Shown here one piece after another: positions 44,671 through 55,267 of a stretch of 64,000 nt of DNA. Source of the DNA: Filosporella fistucella (Eukaryota; Ascomycota; Leotiomycetes; Helotiales). The DNA is taken from contig JAQJZZ010000011.1 of the NCBI GenBank assembly GCA_030077755.1, forward strand, positions 2,356,001 through 2,420,000. Direction: 5' to 3'. Made by a program: the position numbers and the translations under genes. The notes beneath the pieces are model-generated. The model saw nothing but the letters and a program-made list of their open reading frames with translations, searched no databases and was not told where the DNA came from. Each line of letters begins with the position of its first letter. Within the stretch, counting starts at the first letter, position 1.

Positions 44671-45417
44671 TCATTGCAAATCTTTCGACTTCCATATTTT
44701 GTCTCTGCCCCTGCTTCTTGAACATGTCGACTCTTGTACAAGTCCCAAAAAGCGGATCCGCTGATTGGAGTCACGTGTAAGATCATCATCCCCCTTTGGG
44801 GTTGAATACCGTGTTCGCCACTTTGAAGCTTGTCTCTCTCCATGAATAGCTATGCTTATTTCTTTCAAAATCAGTTCCAGTGACGGCTGCTCGCGAACCA
44901 GGATATTTAATGTTCGTCTATGAAGACCGGTACTTGAGTTACAGCCCGTAACATAATTGCTGATTATGAGCTCGCAGAGTTTGGAAATGTCAGCCAGAGA
45001 CTTGTCGTTCAATGCCAAAGCAGGAGACTCTAATTCAATAGATGTCCACTGGTATATTTTGTCATCCTTGGGGCCAGACACAGTCCCATCGATAGCTCCT
45101 TGCCAATTCGTGATATCTGCGTTTCGAAGGGTTTTCAGATTTACCAGGAACCCATGGTGAGCAAGAAGCTGTCCGAAATGCTTTCTTTGATGAAAATTTG
45201 GGGCCTTAAGATCGAGAGGATCATGCCCCTCCTCTGGTAGCCAAACGACGGGAAAGCTAACCGTATGCTTCTCGTTCTCGTCTGCGATATCGCAACAGCA
45301 GAGATATGCTAACGCAAACTCAAGCTCAACCCCGACAGAGATTGGAAGACTTCGAGCGTTATTGCATTTTTGAGCTATGGAGGTGCTCTGGGGATTTGAG
45401 AAATTGTCTTGTGGCAT
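44671..45417 (-). pseudogene. Amidoligase-like protein, truncated remnant
   Basis: The 248-codon frame begins like fungal amidoligase-fold proteins (PF12224 type, ATP-grasp-like COOH-NH2 ligase relatives). VGVELEFALAYL gives the first metal/ATP Glu motif. NWQGAIDGTVSG and YQWTSIELESPALAL correspond to the DGS and ELxSP blocks. NSSTGLH is the start of the GLHVHVG motif. At that point the match stops: the expected second His and following glycine-rich turn are missing, and the remainder (HRRTLNILVREQPSLEL onward) has no family likeness. A deletion or frameshift has probably removed the C-terminal half of the active site. If so, the gene is inactive. Assignment rests on motif spacing only. Confidence 0.5.
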
Positions 45418-46030
45418 GGCCGAAGAGGAATAAAAAACCTAATGGGGTATGAAATACTGATATCAAGGGGATAATAAAGAATCAAGCAACCAAGAGATCG
45501 GAAGGCTTGAAGGAATATGAGTGTCAGCATGTATCCAAAAAGAAGTGTCTTTTTCGTAACAAAGTATTGTACTGTTCAACTTCGAGATGGATTTGATGCA
45601 ATAGTTGTTGAGATCGAGCAAGAAATAGAAGTTGGAGTGGTTGCAGACACTTTCATTTTGTGAGACTAATTATTGTACATATTACCGTATTGAATTTGGA
45701 CAGAAAATAAAAATGGGAATAAGTCATTTTCGACTAGTTTGTGGTGAATTCAAACAGAAAAGTGCAATGGGGCTCAGAAAACTTTTAGTATAACTAATCC
45801 TAAAAAAGACATTCGCTCCCAAGGGTGCCCACTTGGGCATCGATGAAAAGGGTAGTTTAATTTCGGTGACAATTTCTTCGAGCAATATACCTTCATAAAT
45901 CTTGAAAGTTGGAAAGTATCAATGCTTCTTGTATGCCCGTTCCTTGCACCCTCTGCAGGAATGACAGAAGAGTCAAGTGATTTTTCAATTGCTGGCCAGC
46001 CACTACGCCCAAACAGCCAATCTAGCTCAA
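45418..46030. other. Intergenic, nothing recognised
   Basis: 613 bp between the amidoligase-like remnant and the DUF1479 gene. Only short frames without recognised features. Confidence 0.45.
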
Positions 46031-47610
46031 TCAAAATCCCAAAGCTTCGTTTGCCATACTTCTGATCGCAAACTGCCCAGGCGTGATACCCTGTTCTGCA
46101 ACATCAAACGGCGCGAAACCCATGATCCGTTTTCCCTCAAGGGTCAGTATGTCTTCAGGTCGACCTCTATCTTCATGGTCTCTCTCTTCTTCTTCACCAT
46201 AAGGAGATACCATATCAGGCGGAGGGGCACCTTCAAGGAATGCTTTTCTCTGCTCAACCAAGTTACTGATATTGTAGGATGTCAACGGAACCACCGGAAT
46301 GTAGGCCACAGATGAATCTTGAGTTCCTGCATGCTGTTCTTCGACTTTGTGTACCATCTAGGATTTATCAGATGTCAGATTCGTCTCGGATTTTATGTTA
46401 CTCACATCACAATGCCAGAAGACATAATCACCCGGTGCAGCTTCAGGGGCTGGGATGATGGTCTTATTCATATATAGACCAGGATGCCAAGATTCTGTCA
46501 CGACTTGCCCTTTGCCGGGGTTGGCTCCATAAAAGTATGTTGAATCCATATCTAACACGTTATTCTGGTCGAAGAAAGGTCGCAAAAGTATGTATGCCGT
46601 AGACAGTTTGATGTCTGGTAGAAGTTCAATGGTCCCACATTTTGGAGCATTTTCAGCCAAACTGAGCCACCCTTGGTCATATTAGCAAGTGGTGAGCAAT
46701 GTTTCAATTGTCCATACCTTGAAGGCTTCGAAATCCTGAGCAAGCACCAGGCCCTCCGTACAAATCAACGGCTGCCTGAGTGCGATGTTCAATATTCCAA
46801 GCATCATATTCCTCCCATTTTCCCTCCCAGATAGCTTGAAAGGTCTTCTGATTTTCTTCATCTTCCCAACGTTCGATTGATCCATTATCTAAATGAGGTG
46901 GAAGTGATCGAGAGTCACCAGGAAGCCGAGAACGCCAGCGGTCAGCATAAAGTACCTGGCTCGTAAGATCAACCTCAACATCATCATTGCATGAGAAAAG
47001 TTTGCTCATTGCAACCTGACAGGCGATCATAGAAGGATGACTCCGAGCTTCAACCTGAGACTTGGTCCAGTAAGTCTTCCATATTGTTGGCGCTTTCTCG
47101 GGAACTGGCTTTCCAGCAACATAAGGGTGTCTTCTGACGTATTCGAGCATGCTCTGCTTCCAATCAAGTGCCTGATCTCGACTGACCACTCCGCGCACGA
47201 CGCAGCACCCGCGTGATCTGATCAAGTCTGCAACATCTTTCGGAAATTCGCCATCTAAGCCAATTGAAGAGAATTCCACTGTAGGAATGTACTAATGGTG
47301 TAAGTTTAAATGTATGCAGATGGAAATTCATTCTCACATTAGGCCCAATATTATTGATTTCGGTAGCTTTTTCCTTCAATGCGATCTGAAGGCGGTTCCA
47401 GCTCTCTTGTACGGCGGCGTAATTCTCTGGTGTGATAAGTCGCTTCTTGACATCAACGAAGCGTTTATCAAGTGCAACAGGTAAATCACTGGTAGCCCAG
47501 ACATTGCCTGGCGTCGATTCCTTCTTGATACGCTTGTATTGTCTTCGTGCTGGATTGCCATCCGAGAAAAGGGAAGAGAACGAAGATCTTGATGATGATA
47601 CCTGAGCCAT
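46031..47610 (-). CDS. DUF1479 family protein (putative Fe(II)/2-oxoglutarate oxygenase fold)
   Basis: Four exons (47610-47338, 47291-46718, 46671-46406, 46357-46031) give 479 residues. Recognised by overall match to fungal/bacterial DUF1479 proteins: KRLITPENYAAVQESWNRL, then IPTVEFSSIG, RSRGCCVVRGVVSRDQAL, HPYVAGKPVPEKAPTIWKTY and YADRWRSRLPGDSRSLPPHLDNGSIERW. PPHLDNGS supplies an HxD-like metal pair, and PGDYVFWHCDV a second His, which fits a double-stranded beta-helix dioxygenase fold. Substrate is unknown. Introns are 46-48 nt. It is divergent from an UNC93-like MFS gene across 0.8 kb, so the two may be co-regulated and act on one compound. Confidence 0.88.
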
Positions 47611-48419
47611 CTCAAAACTGTTCAGGCTTAAGCTGTGGTAGGAAGGTAAGGCTAGAAGACTTGGTGAATAGTATGATTATCGAGACAGGTCTCCGAGTCA
47701 AGAACGAATTCTAGGTGAAGTTAGAATCGAATAATCAGTTGTCGTTGATGTAGCTTACATATAGCTTACAAAAAAAATGGTGGCTGTAGATTTGGAACCA
47801 AAGATAGGACGAAGAGACAAATGATGTTCAATTAAAGTTCTGATAACTTCTTTGAGTTGTCGGTCGTCACTGGTCAGGGCCTTAGGGTGGTGTGATATCT
47901 GGAATTAAACCTCCGAAAGGCGAACACCAATCACCATCGGGGCAGCTTTTTGGGCTGCGGAAATAACAGTAAGATGAATTTCTTCGTATTCATATATTTT
48001 TAGAGGTCCATCAATGGTCTTGTACATCCGGAAATCGTAATCCAAGGATAATTCCGAGACAGCTGCGTTGAATCACCATCGGCTCTCTCCAACCTTTTAC
48101 CCCACTCTCGTTCCCTGCAGCAGCAGATCGACCATGAACAGTCAGACTCTCACACCTAACAGGGTCAATTCACAGGATGAACGTGTCTTTCTTATCACCA
48201 GATCTCCACCCGTATCAGTAATACCTGCAGTGACTTGGTAACGTTGCAATTCTTGGCCATGCATCAACAACTTTCATGAGTGGGCGCCACAAAGTATACA
48301 AGCTTTATATCTTTGGATTGCCATGGATTCAAACAAGCCACCAATTCTTGTATGAAGTCTTGATTTCAATTCCTAATCCCGTATTCAACTGAGCCGTAGA
48401 GCTGAAGTCTGTCGCGATC
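47611..48419. other. Divergent intergenic region
   Basis: 809 bp shared by the DUF1479 and UNC93-like genes; presumably both promoters. No site was convincing. Confidence 0.45.
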
Positions 48420-50401
48420 ATGGTGGGCAATATCTCAACATTAGACGAAGCACACCGCGCTTCTGATGAGAGTAGAGATGGGAAGCCAAATACCGATTAT
48501 TACTTCGGGAAAATGAGAGTACCTCGATACCGCACTCCGATGGCACAGGTTGTGATGGTTGGATTAATAGCGTTCTGCACGGTGTATGGTTGGAGATTCG
48601 TATCCAGAGATGAATACTGACTATTTTCAGAGGTATGTCGTCAGCATTGGGAGGCGCAGGAGGCGGTGGGCTGTTGAATACCACCCAATCCACAAACGCA
48701 AATGTTGCAGTCTATTCAAGTGAGTTTGAAAGGCTCAAAGTATAGGGACGTACTGATTTTGCGATAGCTTTTGCCGCACTTGCATTCTTCGGGGGAACCA
48801 TATACAACCGTGTGGGTATTAAGGTCTGTTTGATGTTTGGTGGATTTGGATATGTGTGTTTGGCCTCTGCGTACTTTACCACAGCCCACATTGGTGACAA
48901 AGCTACTGCATGGGTCGTCTTAGCTGGGTGCATCGAAGGTCTCTCTGCAGCTATGGTACGTCGGAGGTCAGGAAAATGTCGATGATTTGCTGACAATCAT
49001 AGCTGTGGACTGCACAAGGAGCCGTCACTATGGGCTACCCTACTGAAGATATGAAGGGCCGATCATTTTCAGTGTTCTGGACTATATTCCAGATGGGCGG
49101 GGTTATCGGGTCAATTATTCCCATTTGTCTTAACGTATGCTTCCTTTGCCTTCGTTCTCCCTTCCAGATTTGTTTTATATCAGCTTCCGGACAGATTTCG
49201 GTCTACTCGCATTATAGATGTTGATAAATGCGGTGCTAAACCATCGCAGTGGAACTCGAAGGCAGGAAACTTGGACGATGGATCAGTAAGTCTTCCAAAT
49301 GATTAGGACACTTGGGTGCTTCTGACAAAGCTCTGCAGTACATCGCCTTCATAGTAATCATGCTAGTCGGTTGCCTCATTCCTCTGCTTCTCATTCCATC
49401 CGATAAAGTTGTTCGAGAAGATGGCACACGAGTTGTGCTGCCTCCTATGCCGACATGGTCGTAAGATTTCACCACACAGAGCATTTGATGAGTGCTGACG
49501 CGTGCCAGATCGGAAATAAAGGGGTGTTACAATGTCTTATTTGAAAACTGGTGGATAATAACATTGTTCCCGTTTTTCGCAGCCTCGAATTGGTTCTACA
49601 CTTATCGTAAGCCCGACTTGACCCAAATGTAGGCGACAGATCATTAACTTGTAATTTCCAGAGAGAAATGACTTCAATGTTCCTAATTTCACCCTCCGAA
49701 CCCGCTCCTTCAATGGCCTGTGGTCCAACTTCTTCAACATGGTCGGTGTTTGGGCGATGGGACTGTTCCTTGATTTTCCATTTAAATCGAAGCATCTCAA
49801 TCGCAAATCTCGTGCTCGTATCGGTATCGTCGCTCTGCTTGTAGCTACACTCTCCATATGGGGAGGCGGCTGGGTGTTTGCGAAAGATTCGAAGAGAGGT
49901 GTCAGTCCTGTGCCATTGATTGACTTGTAAGCTGTCTCACAGCTCCCTGAACATCCGCGTTACCTAACCCAGATCAGGACCCAGTCACGCCGCTACTTTC
50001 CATACCTAGCGATATACATCTTCTGGGCCATATATGATGGTGCCTTTCAAGCATATGCCTACTGGCTGATGGGATCCCTCTCCAACAACTCTGCCACACT
50101 ATCCCATTACTCAGGCTGGTATAAATCGATCCAATCGGCTGCTGCCGCAATTGTATGGCGTCTCGATGGTCTCAAAGTACCTTATACGAAAATGTACATT
50201 AGTACCTGGGTCATACTGATCGGGAGTGTGATTACCACCTTCTATGTCGCATTCCTGAAAGTACAGGAGCATAGTACTGATGAGGTTCCCGTCCTAACTG
50301 GTCAAGGAAGCGGTGGTGAAGGACCAGGTGCCGCCGGCATTGATGATGCCGATATGGAGTTGGGTAAAACGAGTGAGGAGGTAACAATTAACAAGGTTTG
50401 A
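48420..50401 (+). CDS. UNC93-like MFS membrane protein (DUF895 group)
   Basis: A polytopic membrane protein of the UNC93-like branch of the MFS. Nine exons (48420-48583, 48631-48719, 48768-48955, 49003-49134, 49250-49285, 49339-49460, 49509-49606, 49662-49926, 49978-50401) give 505 residues with consistent phases. Typical blocks are FCTVGMSSALGGAGGGGLLN, NRVGIKVCLMFGGFGYV, LWTAQGAVTMGYPTEDMKG, FSVFWTIFQMGGVIGS, ENWWIITLFPFFAASNWFY and YWLMGSLSNNSATLSHYSGW. Exon 5 encodes only 12 residues (WNSKAGNLDDGS). The C-terminus is acidic and cytosolic. Function of fungal members is unsettled, with ion-channel regulation and transport both proposed for the wider family. It is divergent from DUF1479. Confidence 0.88.
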
Positions 50402-50928
50402 GATGCCGGGATCCTAGTAAAATGATTGAAAATGCAGCTCGTTTGATGTGAGAAACGATTGCCCTGGTGACGATAGAGGCTGGTTGAGGGGTTCTATGTA
50501 GATAGAACGTGAGAATTGGGAACGAAGAATCTGCTCTGCACTTGCAGTGAAAATCATGCTCCCGAAACCCAGAAAGCAAAACTTTACCTGACATTCATTC
50601 CATTGAGCGTATTTGAGAATCTGGGTTCCGTAAAGTGGTTCGCTTTATCCGAATTGTATGTATTTTGGGTTAGTCTGAAGCTTTTAAATAGAATTTGAAT
50701 GAGATCACCACACTTCGTCTTTGTGGCTCTGATTGCTTCCCATTGAACAAAGCGTATATATCAAAGCACAGAATCCATCATCTCGATCTATCGTCACTTG
50801 ATGAGGGCAGGTCAAACAGGTTGTATGGCCCAGAATGAAATATGAAGTTTCCTTGCTTATTTTCTTTGGTCGACGCTACACCCCGTACAAGAATATAGCG
50901 CTGGCCTAAGCAAGCCTTTCCAGACTAA
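50402..50928. other. Spacer before the minisatellite
   Basis: Downstream flank of the UNC93-like gene with no coding signal. Confidence 0.4.
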
Positions 50929-51530
50929 GTACAACGAAATGAAGAATATCGTTCCATCATCCAGTAGGAAGCATAGATATAGCATAAGGGAATATAGCAT
51001 TTCCAGACGGATTGCAACGAAATCTCAGTCTTGGTGCTATTAGCGAATAGAAGTTTTCAAGCGAGGAGATGAGATGAAATTTTCCTGCGTCTTGCAACGG
51101 ATTCTCAGTCTTTGCGCCACTGGCGAATAGAAAGCTTTGAAGGCATGAGATGAGATGAAAATCTTCCCAGCGTCTTGCAACGAAATGCTATGTCCGGACC
51201 TAGTGACCAATGAAGGAAGCACACATAATGTGAAGAAAGGGTACAACTATCAGGCGTCTTGCAACGAAGTCTCGATCTTTGTGCCATTGGCGAATAGAAC
51301 GCTTTGGAGAAATGAGATGGGATGAAAAATTTCCCTGTGTCTTGCAACGAAATTGTCAGTTCTGATACCAGAAGCCCACAGGAAGCATATACATGGTTTG
51401 AGGAGATGACGTTTTTCCAGTCGTCTTGCAGCGAAATATTCAGTCTTGGTGCTAGCAGCGAATAGAAGTTTTTGAGCGAGGAGATGAGATGAAATCTTTC
51501 CAGGCGTCTTGCAACGAAATGTCGCAACAT
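50929..51530. repeat. Minisatellite, ~83-nt unit in two alternating subtypes
   Basis: Seven units and a partial eighth start near 50929, 51012, 51092, 51175, 51259, 51342, 51426 and 51509, so the period is 80-84 nt. Each begins with a variant of TTGCAACGAAAT preceded by GCGTC. Subtype A (51012, 51092, 51259, 51426) carries GCGAATAGAA and a GAGATGAGATGAAA-like block. Subtype B (50929, 51175, 51342) carries GGAAGCA with a different middle. The order is B-A-A-B-A-B-A. The units are diverged, so the array is old or under repeated exchange. A 141-codon minus frame running through it is a product of the periodicity, not a supported gene. Confidence 0.8.
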
Positions 51531-52019
51531 AGTGCTAGGATTGCTTTGGCATATCGTTGCACTCCGTTGAGACTTCGGAGACGTTAGAGGGAAGGGGATG
51601 CTTGACTTTTTGGTGGCATTGAATATTGATGGTAGAAGAACTTAGATACATGTTGCCCCTAGTATCTGATTAAACTATCATTAACGCGGCAAATGCCCGG
51701 TTGTCGACTGGCACATGTGTAAGGCTTGTGGTTGAACTATACAGGTGCTTGCCACAGATGCATCCTTCATAAGGCTCCCATAGTGTTGACAAAAAAAAGG
51801 ATACGCTGCCATAATGGCACGCCCACAGCCAAAAAGAATACATTTCATAACGCTTGGTTTGAATTAGAGATCCTGAACAATGATTGAGCGATAATCCATT
51901 ACTGTTGGCAGTAATGATATGGGGTCCAACTTCAACGATCGAGTCGCCTATCCTGACGTCCAACGTCCACTTTCGTGCGTGGGACTGAATATATAGAGCT
52001 TCAGCGATTCTTGGTCAAA
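51531..52019. other. Spacer, nothing recognised
   Basis: 490 bp between the minisatellite and the tRNA-like element. A TATA-like TATATAGAG at about 51989-51997 lies about 30 bp upstream of the tRNA-like sequence. Confidence 0.35.
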
Positions 52020-52090
52020 GGCAGCTTGGTGTAGTGGTAACACATTCTGGCGAGCACAGAGAGACGCAGGTTCGATCCCTGTAGTTGTCC
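52020..52090 (+). tRNA. tRNA-like element, anticodon loop irregular (pseudo-tRNA or SINE head)
   Basis: The sequence folds as a cloverleaf: acceptor GGCAGCT/AGTTGTC (7 pairs, two G-U), D stem GTGT/ACAC, anticodon stem TTCTG/CAGAG and T stem GCAGG/CCTGT with loop TTCGATC. The A box (TGGTGTAGTGG) and B box (GGTTCGATCCC) are excellent. But the anticodon loop reads GCGAGCA: position 33 is C instead of the invariant U, and the nominal anticodon GAG would mean Leu, whose tRNAs have a long variable arm that is absent here. It is therefore probably not a decoding tRNA. A strong hairpin follows directly, and then a T-run. Confidence 0.6.
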
Positions 52091-52092
52091 CT

Positions 52093-52139
52093 GTGGAGGT
52101 GGCTTCAGCCGCTTGATAGAGGTCTGAAGCCATTTCCAC
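52093..52139 (+). ncRNA. Hairpin directly 3' of the tRNA-like element
   Basis: Two 16-nt arms, GTGGAGGTGGCTTCAG (52093-52108) and CTGAAGCCATTTCCAC (52124-52139), pair over 14 of 16 positions around a 15-nt loop. It begins two bases after the tRNA-like 3' end and lies ahead of a T5 run, so a Pol III transcript would carry both structures. Confidence 0.5.
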
Positions 52140-52146
52140 AACAATA

Positions 52147-52151
52147 TTTTT
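52147..52151 (+). terminator. Possible Pol III terminator of the tRNA-hairpin unit
   Basis: TTTTT, eight bases after the hairpin, within the range that can stop fungal RNA polymerase III. Confidence 0.4.
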
Positions 52152-52407
52152 GCTTACCAAGAGAACTTAGAACATATCCTTTGGTTCATTAATCCACCAG
52201 GGACAAAAATCTTGAAATCTGGAAGTCTTCTCATGAAGTCTTCTCATCTGGTACAGGAAGTACCCGAAATAGCCTTGGGCAATCGAACGTCTCAACACAG
52301 GTACTCCCATGAGGCAAGATGCCAAATGCTAGTGCGTACTTGTTTTCCCTCCAAATCGGCTATATCAACGAAGATTTATCTCTGTTATGTTGCGACAGCA
52401 TTAAGGA

Positions 52408-54078
52408 TCAAGGAGCTGTTGGAAGGTCCATCTGGTACGCCGTTATCAGGAGACCTTTGGCTACCAGCTGTTGTCCAATCTGCTGGCACCAATTGCGATA
52501 ATCAGTGCAGTCGACTTCAGCAGTCATGAAAACAGCTTTGGCGGTTGCTAGAGGTAAGAATGTAGACGCTGGGCCGTATAGCCTCATGCTATCTTGCATG
52601 AGGTATTCCATGCTCTGGCATATTTGAGTGGATAGGAGAACGACATCTTTTGTTTTACGAATCTTACAGAGAATGATAGGGTTCGACTCCTCGACTTTTT
52701 TCATCTCCGTTGATGCCATGATTTGAAACGCCCAGAAGTAAATCATGCAATTCGCCACCCATACATTTGGAAACCAAAGGCTTTGCGGAATTCCACCATT
52801 CCTATGTGACGTATTCGGGGTGCCTCTGGTATGATGAGACATCACCCAGTACAGATTGCCATCGAAATTTGCAAGAAGAGATTTTTCCCAGTCATCAAGT
52901 GAGGTCAAAATTTCATCGAACGCTTTCCAGAGTTTTAAATCGTTTACCCCTACTTGCCTCACGTCGCTGGGATTCTCTTGGAAGCTGCGAGCTGCCAAAA
53001 GCAATTTAGGGAGGCTGGCGACACAACTCAAGAGCTCTTGCATTGCAGATGGAGAATGTATTGTAAAAGGTAAAGTCAGCCAGTCCCAATGAGCTAGGAA
53101 AGATGGCTCAAGAGACTGTATTGCTACTGCAAGCTTGAATGGGTTAGGGCTCTGTAATGCGTCAAGATCGAAACACATACGAGTAAAGGTCGAAACCCGA
53201 TGAAGAGCTTGTGAGCAATCCCGTCCATATGTGCTTCAGGACCTTGGTGCTGCATCAACTCCCCTACACCTTTGACGTGGGATTCCCAGCCATGCTCTGA
53301 GGTTGGGTGCATCACCTGACAAGTAAGCCAGTGTTCCAGAAAATTATCTAGTAGCACTTACCTCTGACAACGTCAAACACATGCTAGCTGCAGCAAATTC
53401 TGCATACAAAATATTGCATTTAGATCTGGAGATGCCATTTCGAAGAGATTCTAGTGCCAGACAATAAGTATTGGTATACTCCGAATTTTTCAAGCACTCT
53501 TTTGAAGATCCTTTCTCAACAATGGATAAAGCTAGGGCTCGCATAGCCAACATTAGTGTACGACTTTGCTCTTTCCGAGCACAGAGTACGGGAAGCACCT
53601 CAACCCAAGCGCCGCATATTTGAGATTTGAACTTAACAGAAGAGCATTCGAAAGGCATGTTTGAAATTTCATCCTCAGATATATAATTTTCAACCAAGAA
53701 CCTGATGAGCGAGTCATTGTCGTAGTCAGCCACCACGGAGCATGGAAAAGGAGAGACAGGCTTTCCTGCTGCAACACTTGGATGAACCGTGACATGCTCA
53801 GTGGATTGGACGTGAGTTCCGGGTCGATGAGGGCTTTTGATAGGCTTTGCTTGAGATTTATGCGGAACGATGGTCATTGTCATTGGATAACCCGGACATT
53901 GGCGTTTTGAAAATACACATTGCGTGCAACAGGGCAGCTTGCCATCACACTAACAATCAGAAGTCAGCCTGAGAGCTTGTGGAATCTCGAGAATTATCGA
54001 GACAAATAGGTCGGTTAAACCCACACCAAGCTTTCTGACTCTACAGGTCTCGCAGACATTTCGTTGTTTGAGTCTCAT
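52408..54078 (-). CDS. Zn2Cys6 transcription factor
   Basis: Four exons (54078-54025, 53949-53362, 53315-53181, 53151-52408) give 506 residues. The zinc cluster is split by the first intron: CETCRVRKLG on an 18-codon first exon, then CDGKLPCCTQCVFSKRQC after the 75-nt intron (C-x2-C-x6-C-x6-C-x2-C-x6-C). The rest is a fungal-specific regulatory region: FPCSVVADYDNDSLIRFLVENY, YAEFAAASMCLTLSEV, HGWESHVKGVGELMQHQGP and FPNVWVANCMIYFWAFQIM. Because the first exon is tiny, the DNA-binding domain is easily missed. The long upstream in-frame extension (to 54480) has no family likeness and was excluded. Target genes unknown. Confidence 0.88.
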
Positions 54079-55267
54079 ATCAATTGGGTCATGCTGCAGG
54101 ACGTTTTCTGCAGGTTCAAAACTCGACAGGCGAAGATTCAAGTAATTACTTTGTTGATATATAGTATATTTGAGGGAATCAAGATTTTCGTTGTAGAAAG
54201 GGGGAGGGATGGAGACCTGGGAGGCGATGGGGTATTTTACAAGCACCTTAGTAGTGGCTTGGCGGAGAAAGATTCCCGAAACAGTTACTCGTACAGTACC
54301 CCAGCTCCGGCTTTCCACCATATGCCGAACTTTTGCCGATTGTATATCGTGCCGAGTAACCTGAAGAAATCTAGAAGCTGAAGGTGAGAAAACACCCTTG
54401 CCTATTAGTGCAATCTCTGGTAATTTGAACACTTCCAAAGCAAAAGGATTGGAAAGTTTGAGATATACTTTGGTTGACAAAATAATGCGCCAATTTTGGC
54501 TTCTAACTATGTGTGGTTATATTGCAAAGCTTTAATGACTTGCACGATTATTTTTGCAGAACGAATGAGGAACAAAAAGTTTTAACCAGTTGAAATCTTA
54601 CAGTACTGATCTGTGATTTAAATTGAGTAATCTACACAATACACTGATGATACGGAATTGGCCCAGTAAATGCGCCAGGATCAATAGCAAATGTGTCTCC
54701 TCAACTGCTACTTCCTTCTGAAAGGTTTGTCAAACAACTCACGAGATGTTCCAATTCCTGTTCCCGAATCATCCCTTGAATTCTGTTCCGATCCAAGTCT
54801 CTGGCTTAAGACGAAGGGTTCCGATCGAAAAGTTTATGATTCCGCAAGTCTCGGTCTATATACACCACTTCCTATACCGCTCTTTTCGTTATCCGCTCGT
54901 CCCGCCTCCTCGACCTCGGGCTACCTCGAGTTCATAACGTAGTGTCGCCCAATGCCTAGAATATATGTGCTAACAACGCTCTCTTCCCCCTCCCTCTTTT
55001 GCCTTTTTCTTCGGGAATACCCTTGCGGTTTCCCGTGACAGAAAATTTTGGGTGTTGCTGGCGGCAGTTCGCCGCATTGCACGTAAGGATAACACGTTTA
55101 ATGCATGCATTTATTGCAATCAAGAAGACCTTCTCTTTACACTTTGACGCGTGAATTTGTAATCCTAACTTATGTTATCCTTTGGGACCTGCTAGCTCTT
55201 TATATTTTGTTATCACATTTCCCTGAATCTTGAAGAACATTATCTATGCCTGATCCATATTCCTGCC
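54079..55267. other. Intergenic, nothing recognised
   Basis: 1.2 kb holding the regulator promoter and the 3' flank of the giant helicase-AAA gene. Short frames only. Confidence 0.45.

Noticed and set aside
51105..51530. 141-codon minus frame with repeated Leu/Ser-rich blocks
   Set aside because: It is produced by the ~83-nt tandem repeat, whose period is mostly near but not exactly a multiple of three; no start context or family.
54079..54480. N-terminal extension of the third zinc-cluster regulator
   Set aside because: Zinc cluster normally sits near the N-terminus, and the extra ~134 residues look like untranslated sequence.
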